Assembly: GCF_000739085.1 (NCBI RefSeq)
Contig: NZ_CP009110.1
Location: 4,774,001 to 4,838,000 of the forward strand
DNA length: 64,000 bases
Origin: Amycolatopsis methanolica 239
GTDB taxonomy: Bacteria > Actinomycetota > Actinomycetes > Mycobacteriales > Pseudonocardiaceae
Direction: 5' to 3'
Numbering within the stretch: the stretch's first letter is position 1; each line of letters opens with the position of its first letter. The notes beneath the pieces are model-generated. The model did not search any database, had not been told where the DNA came from, and saw nothing but the letters and a program-made list of their open reading frames with translations. Positions 19,046 through 28,658 of this stretch are shown here, in pieces. Made by a program: the position numbers and the translations under genes.

Positions 19046-19159
19046 CGACCTGGCGCTGGCCCGAGTCGTGGTTGCTGATGCGAGCACAGCAGGACTTGAG
19101 CGCAGACATGGCCCAGCATGTCCCCACCCCCCCATGGACCCGACCTTGAAAGGCTCCGC

Positions 19160-20125
19160 ATGATGCGCCGTCCCGTGATCCTCGATGTCGACACCGGCAA
19201 CGACGACGCCGTCGCCATCACCATGGCCGCGACACACCCCGCGATCGAGCTTCTTGGTTGCACAACCGTTGCCGGCAACCTCTCACTCGAAGAGGCCACC
19301 GACAACACCCTCCGGGTGCTGAATGCGATCGGCAGGAGCGACATCGAGGTCCACGCCGGTCTCTCGCGTCCCTTTGCTCCGACGCCCTATGCCTACGGTG
19401 CGAACGAGGTGGACGGCGTATTCCATCAGAACACACTGCCTGTCGGCGTCTCAGGGCTTCAACCACGAAGCTGGCACGGCGTGGAATGGCTCATCGAGAC
19501 TCTGCGCCAGACAACAAGGCAGGTCACGCTGATCCCAGTCGCCCCGCTCACCAACATCGCCGCCGCGATCACTGTCGCACCCGACATCCTCGATTCGATC
19601 GACGAGGTCGTCCTGATGGGCGGATCATCGACCTTCGGGAACCGAACCCTGTCCGCTGAGTTCAACATCTACACCGACGCCGTCGCAGCGAACGTCGTTC
19701 TCAATGCGGGCATCAAGCGCCTGACGATGGCCGCGCTCGACGCGACGCACGACGTGCTCGTCAGCAGGGAAGACTTGCACCGCTATCGAACACTGGGAAC
19801 ACTCGCCGGCGACCTCGTGTCCGCTGTGACCGAGTACTACATCGATGGTTACGAAGCGTCTGCCGGCCCAATCGGGACCGCCTCGTCTGCACCGCCGCAT
19901 GACGCGTTGTGCGTCGCGTATGCGATCGACCCGAAAGTCATTGACACCACTGACGCCTTCGTCGAGGTCGACACCGTGAGCCCGTACAACTACGGACGCA
20001 CTGCCGTCGACTTCCACGGGAACCGAGGCGAGCCGGCGAATGTCCGCTTCGCGAAGCACGCGGATTCGGCTCTATTCCACCGGATTCTCGACGAATGCCT
20101 GCGCGGAGAATGTCGAGCAGTCTGA
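19160..20125 (+). CDS. Nucleoside hydrolase (IUNH family)
   Basis: The 321-residue protein carries the calcium/ribose site 'VILDVDTGNDDA', 'TTVAGN', 'LIPVAPLTNIAAAI', 'EVVLMGGSS', 'AEFNIYTDAVAA' and the active-site His in 'APPHDALCVAYA'. Family members cleave the N-glycosidic bond of purine, pyrimidine or nicotinamide ribosides to base and ribose. The ATG at 19160 is chosen because GAAAGG precedes it and the family N-terminus begins there. It closes the plus-strand group. Freed ribose could be salvaged by the ribokinase and Prs encoded in the opposite arm, which underlies the ribose-cycle proposal. Confidence 0.93.
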   Translation: MMRRPVILDVDTGNDDAVAITMAATHPAIELLGCTTVAGNLSLEEATDNTLRVLNAIGRSDIEVHAGLSRPFAPTPYAYGANEVDGVFHQNTLPVGVSGLQPRSWHGVEWLIETLRQTTRQVTLIPVAPLTNIAAAITVAPDILDSIDEVVLMGGSSTFGNRTLSAEFNIYTDAVAANVVLNAGIKRLTMAALDATHDVLVSREDLHRYRTLGTLAGDLVSAVTEYYIDGYEASAGPIGTASSAPPHDALCVAYAIDPKVIDTTDAFVEVDTVSPYNYGRTAVDFHGNRGEPANVRFAKHADSALFHRILDECLRGECRAV

Positions 20126-20209
20126 GATGTCTGTGCGGGCTCTGGTTCCAGGAAGAATGCAGACGATTCCGCAACCGGGAAAATGCGGTGAGGGAGCTGC
20201 GTGAACGGG

Positions 20210-20683
20210 CGACGCGCGTGGTGTTGGACGGGATCGTGACCAACGTCGCGCGCTCCGCGGCGAGCACGTCGCCGGCGCGGGCGACGTCGAGCATGCGGCG
20301 CGTCTTCGGCGTCACGAAGGGGTAGCCGTAGATCTGACCGGGCGGGTGGTGGAGTATGACACCGATCTCCTCGCCGCGGTTTTCGAACGGGAAGACCTGC
20401 TCCAGACCGTCGATTTCGGACAGCGCCGCCGTCCGGTCGGCCCACGCGTCGACGACCATGCGCACCCGGGACGGGCTCAGCTTCGCGAACAACCCGTCGT
20501 GGTCGGGGAAGCGGTACTCGAACACGACCACGTCGTAGTCGGCCTCGGAGATCTCACTGGGCTTGCCCGGTTTGCTGGGGCACAGCGGGCACAGGCCGGC
20601 GGGCGGTTTGTAGGTGCGGGTCTGCCGGTGGCGGCCCACTCGCCAGTGAGCGGGTCGAGGCGGATCTCCGAGCTCGCGGCCAC
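20210..20683 (-). pseudogene. galT: Broken galactose-1-phosphate uridylyltransferase gene
   Basis: Read on the minus strand, 'RLDPLTGEWA' from 20683 changes frame near 20632 to 'HRQTRTYKPPAGLCPLCPS', then 'YDVVVFEYRFP', 'GLEQVFPFENRGEEIGV' and 'GQIYGYPFVTPKTRRML'. About 30 residues normally between 'RFP' and 'DHD' are missing. The catalytic HPH motif reads HPP, removing the nucleophilic His. The C-terminal half is absent. The gene is clearly dead. Confidence 0.8.
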
Positions 20684-20717
20684 CGGACGGCCAGCAGGTT
20701 GGCGAGACCAGGCTCAT

Positions 20718-21150
20718 GCGGCGCTACATCTACTAGATCACGCCGGGCGACCAATCGAAATGGATCCGGCTCCGCGACACCGGCAGCGAGACCACCCTCT
20801 GCGTCAAGGAGATCCGCAGCGACGCCATCGACGGGACACACGAAGTCGAAGTCACCGTCGGCGACTTCGCCGACACCAACGAACTGCTCGGCCTCCTCGG
20901 ATTCACGCCCAAGTCGCACCAGGAGAACCGCCGCACCAGCTTCCGCCTTGACGGCGTCCGCTTGGGGATCGACGAGTGGCCCGTCATCCCATCTACCTGG
21001 AGATTGTGGCTGACACCCGTGGTGACGCCATCCGCACAGCCTCCTTACTCGGGTTCGCCGAGGAACAGCTGACGAGCGAGAACACGATCAAGTTTTGGCG
21101 TTGGCGCCGCGGGCTCCGACTCGTCGGTTTCCGAGTGGAAATCGCGTAGC
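20718..21150 (+). pseudogene. Broken CYTH-domain (class IV adenylate cyclase-like) gene
   Basis: The plus strand encodes 'RRYIY' then a TAG (20734-20736) where Glu is expected, then 'ITPGDQSKWIRLRDTGSE', 'VKEIRSDAIDGTHEVEVTV', 'LLGFTPKSHQENRRTSF' and 'LGIDEWPVIP'. A frameshift near 20990 separates the end 'VADTRGDAIRTASLLGF'. The CYTH N-terminal strand with its ExExK motif is missing. It abuts the dead galT gene. Confidence 0.7.
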
Positions 21151-21159
21151 TCAGGGTGT

Positions 21160-21545
21160 TGCTCGCGAGGTCGGAGGTCATTCGCTGGTCGACCGAGTAT
21201 CCGTCGATGCGGTTGGAGAAAGAGTTTCCCTTCGCTGGTGGGCTGTTCGGTGACGTCGGTGCGCCGGCGCCGATCGGCCACGGTGGCGGTGAACCGAGGA
21301 GTGACGAGGTCGTCGTGCACCGGTGGTCCCGTCTTGCGGGTCAGGCCGCGATTCTTCGCGAACACGCTCCAGATCCGCTGCTCCCGGCACGGGCGGTCGA
21401 CCCGCTTGTCGCTGGCGATGATCCCCGGGCCGGGAGTTCGTCGGCAATGAACCCGTAGCCGAACGTGGGGTCGTCGTGGTGAACGCCGAACGCGGCGTTG
21501 ATCAGGTGCGCATCGTCCCGATCCCGCTGCGACACGGTACGGTAC
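21160..21545 (-). pseudogene. IS3-family orfB remnant
   Basis: On the minus strand 'LINAAFGVHHDDPTFGYGFIADEL' (in part) is followed in another frame by 'REQRIWSVFAKNRGLTRKTG', 'PPVHDDLVTPRFTA' and 'TSEGKLFL', a typical IS3 orfB N-terminal half. The integrase core is lost. It completes the pseudogene block 20210-21545; no intact gene lies between the nucleoside hydrolase and the MFS gene. Confidence 0.7.
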
Positions 21546-21628
21546 CAACCTCACCGGCGCTGCTCACGGTTGGTTGAGGATCCGTGAGCAGCGCCGGGCT
21601 CGGTCGCAGCCGGGCGGGAAGTGCCGGG

Positions 21629-22996
21629 TTACGTCCCGCTCGTGTGCAGCGTCTCGACCCGTCGGATCACCAGCCCGAACGACAGGGCTCCGAGTACCGC
21701 GACTGCGCCGGTCAGGATGAGCGGCGCCACGAACGAACCCGTCGCGCCGGCGAGCGCCCCGATGACGATGGGGCTGACGGCACTGGCGACGTTGGCGACG
21801 AAGTTCTGTCCTCCGCCGAGCACACCCACCTGATGCTCCGGTGCTACATCGGCGGGCAGGCACCACACCGAAACCATGGTGAAGGCGCTGGCGAAGTAGC
21901 TCAGGCTGAGCAGGGCGAGCGCGAGCCAGGCCGCTTCGGTCAGGACGGCCGCCATGATGACCGAGCTGGTGAGCATTCCCGAAACCAAGCACGTTTTGCG
22001 GGTCCTGGTGAGTGACCAGCCGCGGGCGAGCAGTGCGTCACCTACCGCACCACCCGCCCACGATCCCACGATCGCGGTGAGGCCTGGGATGACTCCGAAG
22101 AAGCCGAGTTTGAGCAGGTCGAAGCCGCGCTCCTCGACGAGGTAGCTGGGAAACCAGGTGAGGAAGAAGGTGACCACGAAATTCAGGCAGGAGAACCCGG
22201 CGAACATGCCCCAGACCGTACGGTGCCGGAGGAGGTCCCGAACTCGGCCCGCCGGGACGGTGGTGGTTGTGGCGGCGGTACTCGGTGCGGCGTTGCCGGC
22301 CTGGATGTGGCTCAGCTCGGCCGCGTTCACACCAGGGTGTTTCTCAGGGCTGCGGTAGTAGGCCCACCAGCCGACGGCCCAGAGTATCCCGATCGTTCCC
22401 ATGATCACGAAGACGGCCTGCCAGCCGAAGAGCCCGGTGATGGCCGCGACAACCGGTACCGCGAGGGCAGAACCGACTCTCGCCCCGCTGTCGTAGAACG
22501 CCGTGGCGCGGCCGCGTTCCTGCCGTGGGAACCACTGCGAGATGGCCTTGGCGCTGGACGGGTAGGCGCCTGATTCGCCGACGCCCAGACCGAGGCGGAA
22601 GCCGAGAAGGGAGGCGAATCCACTGGCCAGCGTGGTGGTCAAGGTGAACGCCGACCACAACATGACTGATGCGCCGAACATGACGCGCGTTCCGAACCGA
22701 TCGATGAGGGCGCCCGCCGGGAGCTGCAGGAGGGCGTAGGTCCAGGAGAAGGCCGACAGGATGAGTCCCTGCTCGGCGGGGGTGAGGTGGAAGTCCTCGG
22801 TCATGAAGGGGAGGGCGACCGACAGTGCAGAGCGATCGACGTAGTTGATCGCGAGGCCGGCGAAACAGAAGCCGGCTATCACCCACCGCTTTTTGGTCCG
22901 GACACCGGACGCCCGGCGCACGGGGACTTCGACGTCGCCGGTCTCGGTACTGGGTGCGGATGCCGTCGTCGGCTTTCGCACGCTCGGTTCGACCAT
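21629..22996 (-). CDS. MFS transporter, anion:cation symporter (sugar-acid type)
   Basis: The 455-residue protein has 12 predicted membrane segments and the ACS-family start 'FCFAGLAINYVDRSALSVALPFM' (in part), the loop motif 'DRFGTRVMFG' and 'AYPSSAKAISQWFPRQERGRA' (in part). ACS members (ExuT, DgoT, GudP) import hexonates, hexuronates and related acids with protons. The ATG at 22996 follows AGGAG; a longer frame lacks support. It is divergent from the DeoR regulator, dehydrogenase, aldolase and kinase, so it probably imports the substrate of that pathway. Confidence 0.9.
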   Translation of the reverse strand: MVEPSVRKPTTASAPSTETGDVEVPVRRASGVRTKKRWVIAGFCFAGLAINYVDRSALSVALPFMTEDFHLTPAEQGLILSAFSWTYALLQLPAGALIDRFGTRVMFGASVMLWSAFTLTTTLASGFASLLGFRLGLGVGESGAYPSSAKAISQWFPRQERGRATAFYDSGARVGSALAVPVVAAITGLFGWQAVFVIMGTIGILWAVGWWAYYRSPEKHPGVNAAELSHIQAGNAAPSTAATTTTVPAGRVRDLLRHRTVWGMFAGFSCLNFVVTFFLTWFPSYLVEERGFDLLKLGFFGVIPGLTAIVGSWAGGAVGDALLARGWSLTRTRKTCLVSGMLTSSVIMAAVLTEAAWLALALLSLSYFASAFTMVSVWCLPADVAPEHQVGVLGGGQNFVANVASAVSPIVIGALAGATGSFVAPLILTGAVAVLGALSFGLVIRRVETLHTSGT

Positions 22997-23067
22997 GAAT
23001 GTGCTCCTAGGGCTGAGTCTGGCTGACGGCGTGCTTGATCTGCGCACTACACATCTGCGTCAAGGAT

Positions 23068-23251
23068 GTGGCTCGTGCCACAAAACGTCGGGGACATGCT
23101 CAGTCTGATCAGTCACTCCTGTCAAGCACTTGAAGGCATGAGTGATGTGCTACATCTCTGAGCAGTTCGATCAGCAGGGCGGTTGAGGTCGTTGCTGACG
23201 CGCCCAGCTTGACGGCGCGGTGTGATCAATGCGAGCATCTTTGTGCACAAA
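23068..23251. promoter_or_regulatory. Divergent control region with two candidate DeoR operators
   Basis: TTTGTGCACAAA (23240-23251) is a perfect 12-bp palindrome just before the deoR-type gene. GTGGCtcgtGCCAC (23068-23081) is a second inverted repeat near the MFS start, followed by AAAA so that the minus strand also reads TTTTGTGG. A shared TTTGTG half-site is possible. Confidence 0.45.
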
Positions 23252-23269
23252 CTGATCACGAGGAGGATG

Positions 23270-24088
23270 ATGAACCAGCCCGAACGGCTCCCCGCGCATG
23301 TTCGGCGTGAGCGCATCGTCGAGCTGCTCGTTCAGCGCGGTGACGGCTCGTTGCCGGTGGACGAGTTGGCAGCGACGTTGGGGGTCTCCACGGCGACGGT
23401 GCGCCGCGACCTGGGTCAGTTGCGTGAGGAAGGACGGATCACCCGCACCTACGGTGGTGCCGCTCTGGGGATGGCGCCCGCCGAGAAATCGGTGCGGCAG
23501 CGTGAACTCAGCAATGTCCCGCAGAAGGACGCCATCGCGCGCACCGCCGCACAGTGGGTGGAGCCCGGAGCCGTCGTTCTGCTGGACGCCGGGAGTACAA
23601 CGGAGCGGCTCGCCCGGGTCTTGCGAACCATCCCCCACCTGACTGTCGTCACAAACAGCATCGCCGCAACGGCCACCTTGCTCGAATACGGGGACACCGA
23701 AATCGTCGTCCTGGGCGGACGGCTCCGGCGCATCAACCAGGCCATCAGCGGTTCGGCCTCGGAGCAGATGGTCGCAACTCTGTACGCCGACGTCGCCTTC
23801 CTCGGCGGCGACGCGGTGGATCCGGGACGTGGAATCGCTTCCCGAACCATGGAGCAGAGCGCTCTGAAGAGCACGATGGCCGCCCACGCACGGTCGGTGG
23901 TGGTGGTTGCCGACTCGACCAAGCTCACCGCCGGCTGGCCGTCCTACTGGTCGCCGATGACGCGGCCCTGGACGCTGGTGACCGACGACGGCGCCGATCC
24001 CGACCTGGTGGAGTCGTTCTCGGCGGCGAACCCCCAGCTCCGTGTCGTCACGTGCCCGCTCCCGGCGGCCACCGAGGTCGGCGGATAG
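23270..24088 (+). CDS. DeoR-family transcriptional regulator
   Basis: The 272-residue protein begins with a DeoR winged helix 'RRERIVELLVQRGDGSLPVDELAATLGV' (in part), 'TVRRDLGQLREEGRITRTYGGA'. Its sugar-phosphate-binding DeoRC domain contains 'LDAGSTTERLARVL', 'VVTNSIAAT', 'VVLGGRLR' and 'DSTKLTAGW'. AGGAGG at 23261-23266 sits directly before two ATGs (23267 and 23270); the second gives workable spacing. It heads the dehydrogenase-aldolase-kinase group and should respond to a phosphorylated intermediate of that pathway. Confidence 0.92.
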   Translation: MNQPERLPAHVRRERIVELLVQRGDGSLPVDELAATLGVSTATVRRDLGQLREEGRITRTYGGAALGMAPAEKSVRQRELSNVPQKDAIARTAAQWVEPGAVVLLDAGSTTERLARVLRTIPHLTVVTNSIAATATLLEYGDTEIVVLGGRLRRINQAISGSASEQMVATLYADVAFLGGDAVDPGRGIASRTMEQSALKSTMAAHARSVVVVADSTKLTAGWPSYWSPMTRPWTLVTDDGADPDLVESFSAANPQLRVVTCPLPAATEVGG

Positions 24089-24163
24089 CGCCGTTCCCAG
24101 TTCTCACTTCCCGGTGGGGTGGCCTGCTGCCGCCCGCAACACTCGACAGGAGCCAGACAACTC

Positions 24164-25207
24164 ATGAAGCAGGCTGTCCTGCACGCACCGCTCGACCTCA
24201 AGGTCGTGGAGACCGACATCCCCGCGCTCGACGACGGTGATCTGCTGCTACGCGTGGAAAGCGCGCTTGTCTGCGGTACCGACGTACGCATCTACGAAGG
24301 CCGGAAGAAGCGCAACGTGACCTATCCGACGGTGATGGGACACGAGTTCTCGGCCACCGTCGCCGATTCCGCAGGGCCTCTGCCCGACGGGCTGTCGATC
24401 GGCGACCTGGTCTGCGTCTACCCGTTGTTGCCGTGCGGGCACTGTGTCGCCTGCAGCAGGGAACACCCCAACCTCTGCCGCAACCGGATCGCGTTCGGCT
24501 ACCAGTTGCCCGGCGGATTCTCCCAGTTCGTCCGGGTTCCCGCCGCGGCCGTCCGGGCCGGTAACGTCGTCGCCGTCAACGGCATCTCCCCCGCTGCGGC
24601 GGCCATCATCGAGCCCTTGGCCTGCGCGTACAACGGCCAACGGCTGGCCTCGGCGCAGGGCGCGTCCACCATGCTGGTCAGCGGTTGTGGCCCGCTGGGA
24701 CTCATGCACATCCGGCTCGCCCGCCAGCTCGGGGCGCAGCGGATCGTGGCCGTCGATCCGATTCGCGAACGGCGCGCGCTCGCTGAGGTTTCCGGGGCCG
24801 ACCTCGCCCTGTCCCCCGGGCCCGGGGCGGCCGACCGGATCCTGGACTGGACGGAGGGGGCGGGGGTCGACGTCCTGGTGATGGCCGTCGGCCGCACCGA
24901 CGCCGTGCACCCGTACCTCGGGGTGCTCGCACCCGGGGCGCGGGTGAGCGTCTTCGCCGGTTTCAGCGGGGAGGGCACCAACCTGGAGATCCCGGCCAAC
25001 GACGTGCACTACAACGAATGGACCTTCGTCGGCGCGTCCTCCTCCCGTCTGGGCGACTTCCAGGCCGTCGCGGGCCTGGTCCGCAGCGGAGCCCTGCATG
25101 TGGAGGACCTCGTAGGCACCCAGCTCCCGATCGACGCCGTGACCGACGCGCTCCACCTCGCCGCCTCCGGCCGCGACCTCCGTGTCGGAGTGGCGCCCTG
25201 GGGCTGA
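24164..25207 (+). CDS. Zinc-dependent polyol/alcohol dehydrogenase (MDR family)
   Basis: The 347-residue medium-chain dehydrogenase has the catalytic zinc ligands in 'VCGTDVRIYEG' and 'MGHEFSA', and the four-cysteine structural zinc lobe 'CGHCVACSREHPNLC'. The Rossmann part follows with 'VSGCGPLGLMHIRLARQLGAQ' (in part) and Asp in 'IVAVDP'. It resembles sorbitol/threonine dehydrogenases. ACAGGAG precedes the ATG. Beside an aldolase and an FGGY kinase it probably oxidises a polyol or sugar acid to the keto form that the kinase phosphorylates (inference). Confidence 0.9.
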   Translation: MKQAVLHAPLDLKVVETDIPALDDGDLLLRVESALVCGTDVRIYEGRKKRNVTYPTVMGHEFSATVADSAGPLPDGLSIGDLVCVYPLLPCGHCVACSREHPNLCRNRIAFGYQLPGGFSQFVRVPAAAVRAGNVVAVNGISPAAAAIIEPLACAYNGQRLASAQGASTMLVSGCGPLGLMHIRLARQLGAQRIVAVDPIRERRALAEVSGADLALSPGPGAADRILDWTEGAGVDVLVMAVGRTDAVHPYLGVLAPGARVSVFAGFSGEGTNLEIPANDVHYNEWTFVGASSSRLGDFQAVAGLVRSGALHVEDLVGTQLPIDAVTDALHLAASGRDLRVGVAPWG

Positions 25208-25246
25208 ACCGCACCTGCCCGACCCAACACAGACGAGGAGACCTCC

Positions 25247-26128
25247 ATGACCGCCGTTGTGGGCACTTCCACCCGCCAGATCCCGAGCACCCTGCCGTCC
25301 GACGCGCTGCAGATCACCCCTTACGGCACCACGGCCGCGCTCGGTCGTGCAATTCGCCTGCGCCGGCTCTTCGGCGAGACCGGCCGCACGGTCACGGTTG
25401 CCCTGGATCAGGCGGTACCCCGCGGTGTCGCGCCGCGACTGGCCGACATCGCGCCGACCTACGCTGCCATCGCTTCCGCCGGCCCGGACGCCGTCACGAT
25501 GTTCAAGGGCCTGGCGGGTGCCCTGCTGGCGCACAACCCGGCGCCCGTTCCGTTCATCATGAAGGCCAGCACGTTCTCCGTGGACTTCCATTTGACGCGT
25601 GAGGCGGCCGTCGGCACCGTCGACGAGGCCCTGCGGCTCGGTGCCGATGCGGTCGCCGTCGGGATCAGTGCGGGCTCCAGCAGTCAGGTCGAGGGATTTT
25701 CCGAGCTCGCCGCGATCACGGCCCGAGCGGCCGAGGTGGGCCTTCCGGTGGTGTGCCATGCCTACCCGAGCGGGGAGCTGTGGCCCGCGGACAAGAAGGG
25801 CAGCACCGAGGCCGTGCTGTACGCCGCGCGCGCTGCCGCCGAGATGGGAACCGACATCGTCAAGACCTGGTACACGGGATCCACCGCCGAGTTCGCGAAA
25901 GTCGTCGAGGGCGTGCCTGCCATCGTCGTCGCCGCGGGCGGCGCGAAGGCCGACAGCCCGCTCCAGGTGTTGCAGCAGGCAGCATCGGTGATCGAGGCCG
26001 GCGGGCACGGAATCACCACCGGACGCAACATCTGGGGTGCCGAGGACCCCGCGAAGATGGTGACGGCCCTGCGCGCCGTCGTGCACGGCGGAGAGCGCCC
26101 CGAGACCGCAGCCAAATTGCTCGACTGA
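25247..26128 (+). CDS. Class I aldolase of the DhnA/LsrF (DeoC/LacD-like) family
   Basis: The 293-residue TIM-barrel protein shows 'GRTVTVALDQAVPRG', 'AVTMFKGLAGALL', 'GADAVAVGISAGSS', and the Schiff-base Lys in 'GTDIVKTWYTGS'. 'VVAAGGAKADSPLQVL' forms the phosphate site, as in archaeal fructose-bisphosphate aldolases and LsrF. GAGGAG precedes the ATG. Such enzymes cleave or thiolyse phosphorylated ketoses. It lies 39 bases after the dehydrogenase and 41 before the kinase, so the order oxidise, phosphorylate, cleave is reasonable. The sugar is not known. Confidence 0.88.
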   Translation: MTAVVGTSTRQIPSTLPSDALQITPYGTTAALGRAIRLRRLFGETGRTVTVALDQAVPRGVAPRLADIAPTYAAIASAGPDAVTMFKGLAGALLAHNPAPVPFIMKASTFSVDFHLTREAAVGTVDEALRLGADAVAVGISAGSSSQVEGFSELAAITARAAEVGLPVVCHAYPSGELWPADKKGSTEAVLYAARAAAEMGTDIVKTWYTGSTAEFAKVVEGVPAIVVAAGGAKADSPLQVLQQAASVIEAGGHGITTGRNIWGAEDPAKMVTALRAVVHGGERPETAAKLLD

Positions 26129-26169
26129 GTATCGGCTGAGGACGGCTCGACGATGAGACGGAGCGGCGC

Positions 26170-27702
26170 ATGAGTGACGGACTGTACCTCGGTGTGGACC
26201 TGGGCACCTCAGCGACGAAGGCGATCCTGGTCGACGGCAACGGGCGGGTAGCGGCCCGGAGCAAGGCCTCCCACGGCGACACCCGCCGGGCCGGGACCGG
26301 AGAGGTCGATCCCGGCCCGTGGTTGCGCAGCCTCACGGAGGCGTGCCGAGCGCTCGGTCCTGCCACAGAGCAGGTCAGAGCCGTGGGCACGGCTGTGCAC
26401 TCGCCGGTTGCGCTGTTCCTGGACGCCGCTGGTGAGCCGATCGGTCCGGGCATCGGCTGGGATCACCCCGCTCTGCCACCTCGATGTTCGAGTGCGGTCC
26501 GGATGCGGACCGCTGCCGAGGCCCAGCTGGTGGCGAACCGGCCACAGCCCGCCACGACCATGGCGCTCGCGTGGCCCGTGGCCGCCAAGGAAAACCCGCT
26601 CGTGGCCGAGAAGTGCACCACGCTGGGGCTGGTGGGCACCTGGCTCGGACGTCTGCTCACCGGGCGAGTGGCGCTGGATCCCACCCAGGCCTCCTACCTC
26701 GGTCTGATGGCGCTCACAGACGGCTCCCACCGTTGGCTGCCCGGGCTGGCCGAACGGATGGGCATCCCGCTGTCCCTGCTACCCGAGGTGAAGCCCTCTC
26801 TCGAGGTCCTGGGCCGTCTCACCGGCCCGGCTGCCGCATTGCTCGGCGTCCCGGCCGGTGTGCCCGTCGTCGTCGGCGCCGCCGACACCGCCGCAGCGGC
26901 CTACTTCCTGGGCCTCGAGGAGAACGGCCCGCCGTTGTACACGGTCGGGACCACCCACGTGATCACCACCTGCAGCGCCAGCCCTGACGCGTTCCCGGTG
27001 GCGTTGACCCGCTCGCACGTCCTGCCCTCCCGCTGGCTCACGCACGGGGCGATCAACGGTGGTGACGCCCTGGCGATGGGTGCGCGGCTACTCGGGCACG
27101 GCCGCAGCGGCGACGCGGTTGCCCGGTTGACCGCGGACGCCGGCCGCGCGACGCCGGACAAGATCGTCGACGCGCCCGTGTTCATCCCGCACGTAGTGCC
27201 CGAGCGCGGTCCACTGTGGCTGGAACGCCCGAGGACCGCGTTGCAGGGCCTGGTGCCGGGAACGGAGTCCCGGGCGGCCGCCTGGGGAGTGGTCGAGGGA
27301 GTCGTGTTCGCAGCCCGGCTGGTAATGGAAATCTGTGTGACCGGGAACCTCCCCCCGTCCACGCCCATCATCCTCACTGGCCATTTCGGTCCCTCAGATC
27401 CCTTTCCGCAGATCGTCGCCGATGCTTTCTGCCGTCCGGTCGACCTCGTCGAAGAGTCCCACCTGCCCGCGATGGGCGCGGCGGGGATGGCCGCTGTTGC
27501 CTCCGGCCACCCACCCGTGTCCGCCCCCGCGGCACGGCGCGTCCTGCCACGTCCGGAGTGGATGGGCGTGATCGGGCGGCGCTGGCGCCGGTTCGCCGAA
27601 CACTGGACGGCCGTGGTGGGCCGGCCGTTCCCAGTCCCGGTGCATCAACCAGGGCACGATCCAGGCGGTTCCGTGGCGGTGTCGGCATCCTGGCCACAAT
27701 GA
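26170..27702 (+). CDS. FGGY-family carbohydrate kinase (xylulokinase-like)
   Basis: The 510-residue protein starts with the FGGY phosphate-1 motif '[20 protein letters not shown]', followed by a two-domain kinase fold. '[15 protein letters not shown]' is the second ATP element. '[19 protein letters not shown]' is the catalytic-Asp region. '[21 protein letters not shown]' (in part) replaces the normal adenosine-loop GGG. It phosphorylates the sugar before the aldolase acts. It has closest resemblance to xylulokinase and AI-2 kinase types, but substrate assignment is not possible from sequence. It is the last gene of the DeoR cluster. Confidence 0.88.
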   Translation: MSDGLYLGVDLGTSATKAILVDGNGRVAARSKASHGDTRRAGTGEVDPGPWLRSLTEACRALGPATEQVRAVGTAVHSPVALFLDAAGEPIGPGIGWDHPALPPRCSSAVRMRTAAEAQLVANRPQPATTMALAWPVAAKENPLVAEKCTTLGLVGTWLGRLLTGRVALDPTQASYLGLMALTDGSHRWLPGLAERMGIPLSLLPEVKPSLEVLGRLTGPAAALLGVPAGVPVVVGAADTAAAAYFLGLEENGPPLYTVGTTHVITTCSASPDAFPVALTRSHVLPSRWLTHGAINGGDALAMGARLLGHGRSGDAVARLTADAGRATPDKIVDAPVFIPHVVPERGPLWLERPRTALQGLVPGTESRAAAWGVVEGVVFAARLVMEICVTGNLPPSTPIILTGHFGPSDPFPQIVADAFCRPVDLVEESHLPAMGAAGMAAVASGHPPVSAPAARRVLPRPEWMGVIGRRWRRFAEHWTAVVGRPFPVPVHQPGHDPGGSVAVSASWPQ

Positions 27703-27729
27703 GACCAGGGCCGGCCGTTGCGACGGCCC

Positions 27730-28460
27730 GAGCGAGGGGGCGGGTATGGCGGCGGCACCGGGTGCGCGACGGGGCCGCCGAGGCCGAAGGCCGGATCGTG
27801 GTGCTGGGAAATGTCGACCAGAACACAGCACCCGGCGGGTGGTCCGGGTACAACATCGGCGTTGCTGGAGTCGGTTCCCGGGTGCCCTGGCGAACGGCAC
27901 CGACTGGCTGACCACCGGCGCCAACGTCACCGTCACATCCGGACAGACACTGGACGCGGTCGGCGACTCGCCGCCCGGTGGCGTGGTCCGGCACGCCGGC
28001 ATGGCCGGCGGCACCATCGCTACGCCCAACCGACTCCGGCACCGGTCGCCCGCCCACCGGCACGGTGACCAACGCGAGCCATCAGACCACCTTCACCAGC
28101 GCCGACACGTCCGCGCTCCGGGTGTTCAACGTGAACTTCGACCTGGCCGGCAGCACCGGCGACGCGCAGACCATCATGTTCGACGGCATCGCGGCAAACG
28201 CAACCGTGCTGGTCAACCTGCTCGGCGGGACCAGGACGGCAACCCGGTGAGCGCACCACGGTGACCACGCCCGGGACGAACAGCACGGCCACGACGACCC
28301 CGATGACCACCGGCGCCACCACCACCGGCGAGGTAGTCGCGCCGATCCGCAGTTCGCCGGGCAACACTGGCGGCCTGGCCCGGACCGGTGTCGACCTGGG
28401 CTGGTTGCCCGCGCTGGGTGTGCTGCTGAGGCGGGCGTGCTGCGTTTCCGGCCGTGCGCC
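27730..28460 (+). pseudogene. Decayed cell-wall-anchored 'choice-of-anchor A' protein gene
   Basis: Pieces of one secreted protein occur in successive plus-strand frames: '[19 protein letters not shown]', '[19 protein letters not shown]', 'ALRVFNVNFDLAGSTGDA' with 'ATVLVNLLGG', and a C-terminal sortase-like 'LARTGVDLGWLPALGVLL'. No single frame spans them, and the signal peptide is missing. The blocks are in the order expected for a choice-of-anchor A domain plus LPxTG-type tail, so this is an actinobacterial surface protein inactivated by frameshifts. Confidence 0.65.
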
Positions 28461-28658
28461 AGCGGCGGTCACACCGGCCGTAGCGGGCTGTGACGGTTCC
28501 TTCCCATCCGCCGAGACCGACGCCAGCCGGTCCGCGTGCCTTCCGGAGGCGGGACGGGCCATGGGCTGGCACGCGGATCTGGACAGACCGGCGAACTTCG
28601 GCCGGCTCACCAACGTTCCGCGCACGCGTTCAGGCGTCGTGGAGTCAAACGCCGTAGG
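28461..28658. other. Spacer between pseudogene and glpD
   Basis: I see no gene or clear terminator in this stretch at the converging 3' ends. Confidence 0.3.

Noticed and set aside
23041..23266. Repeated TGATCA as the DeoR operator
   Set aside because: Four TGATCA-like hexamers occur but spacing and flanks are irregular; the longer palindrome TTTGTGCACAAA is a better candidate.
24248..26086. A 612-codon antisense frame
   Set aside because: It covers the dehydrogenase and aldolase genes in reverse and has no recognisable motif.
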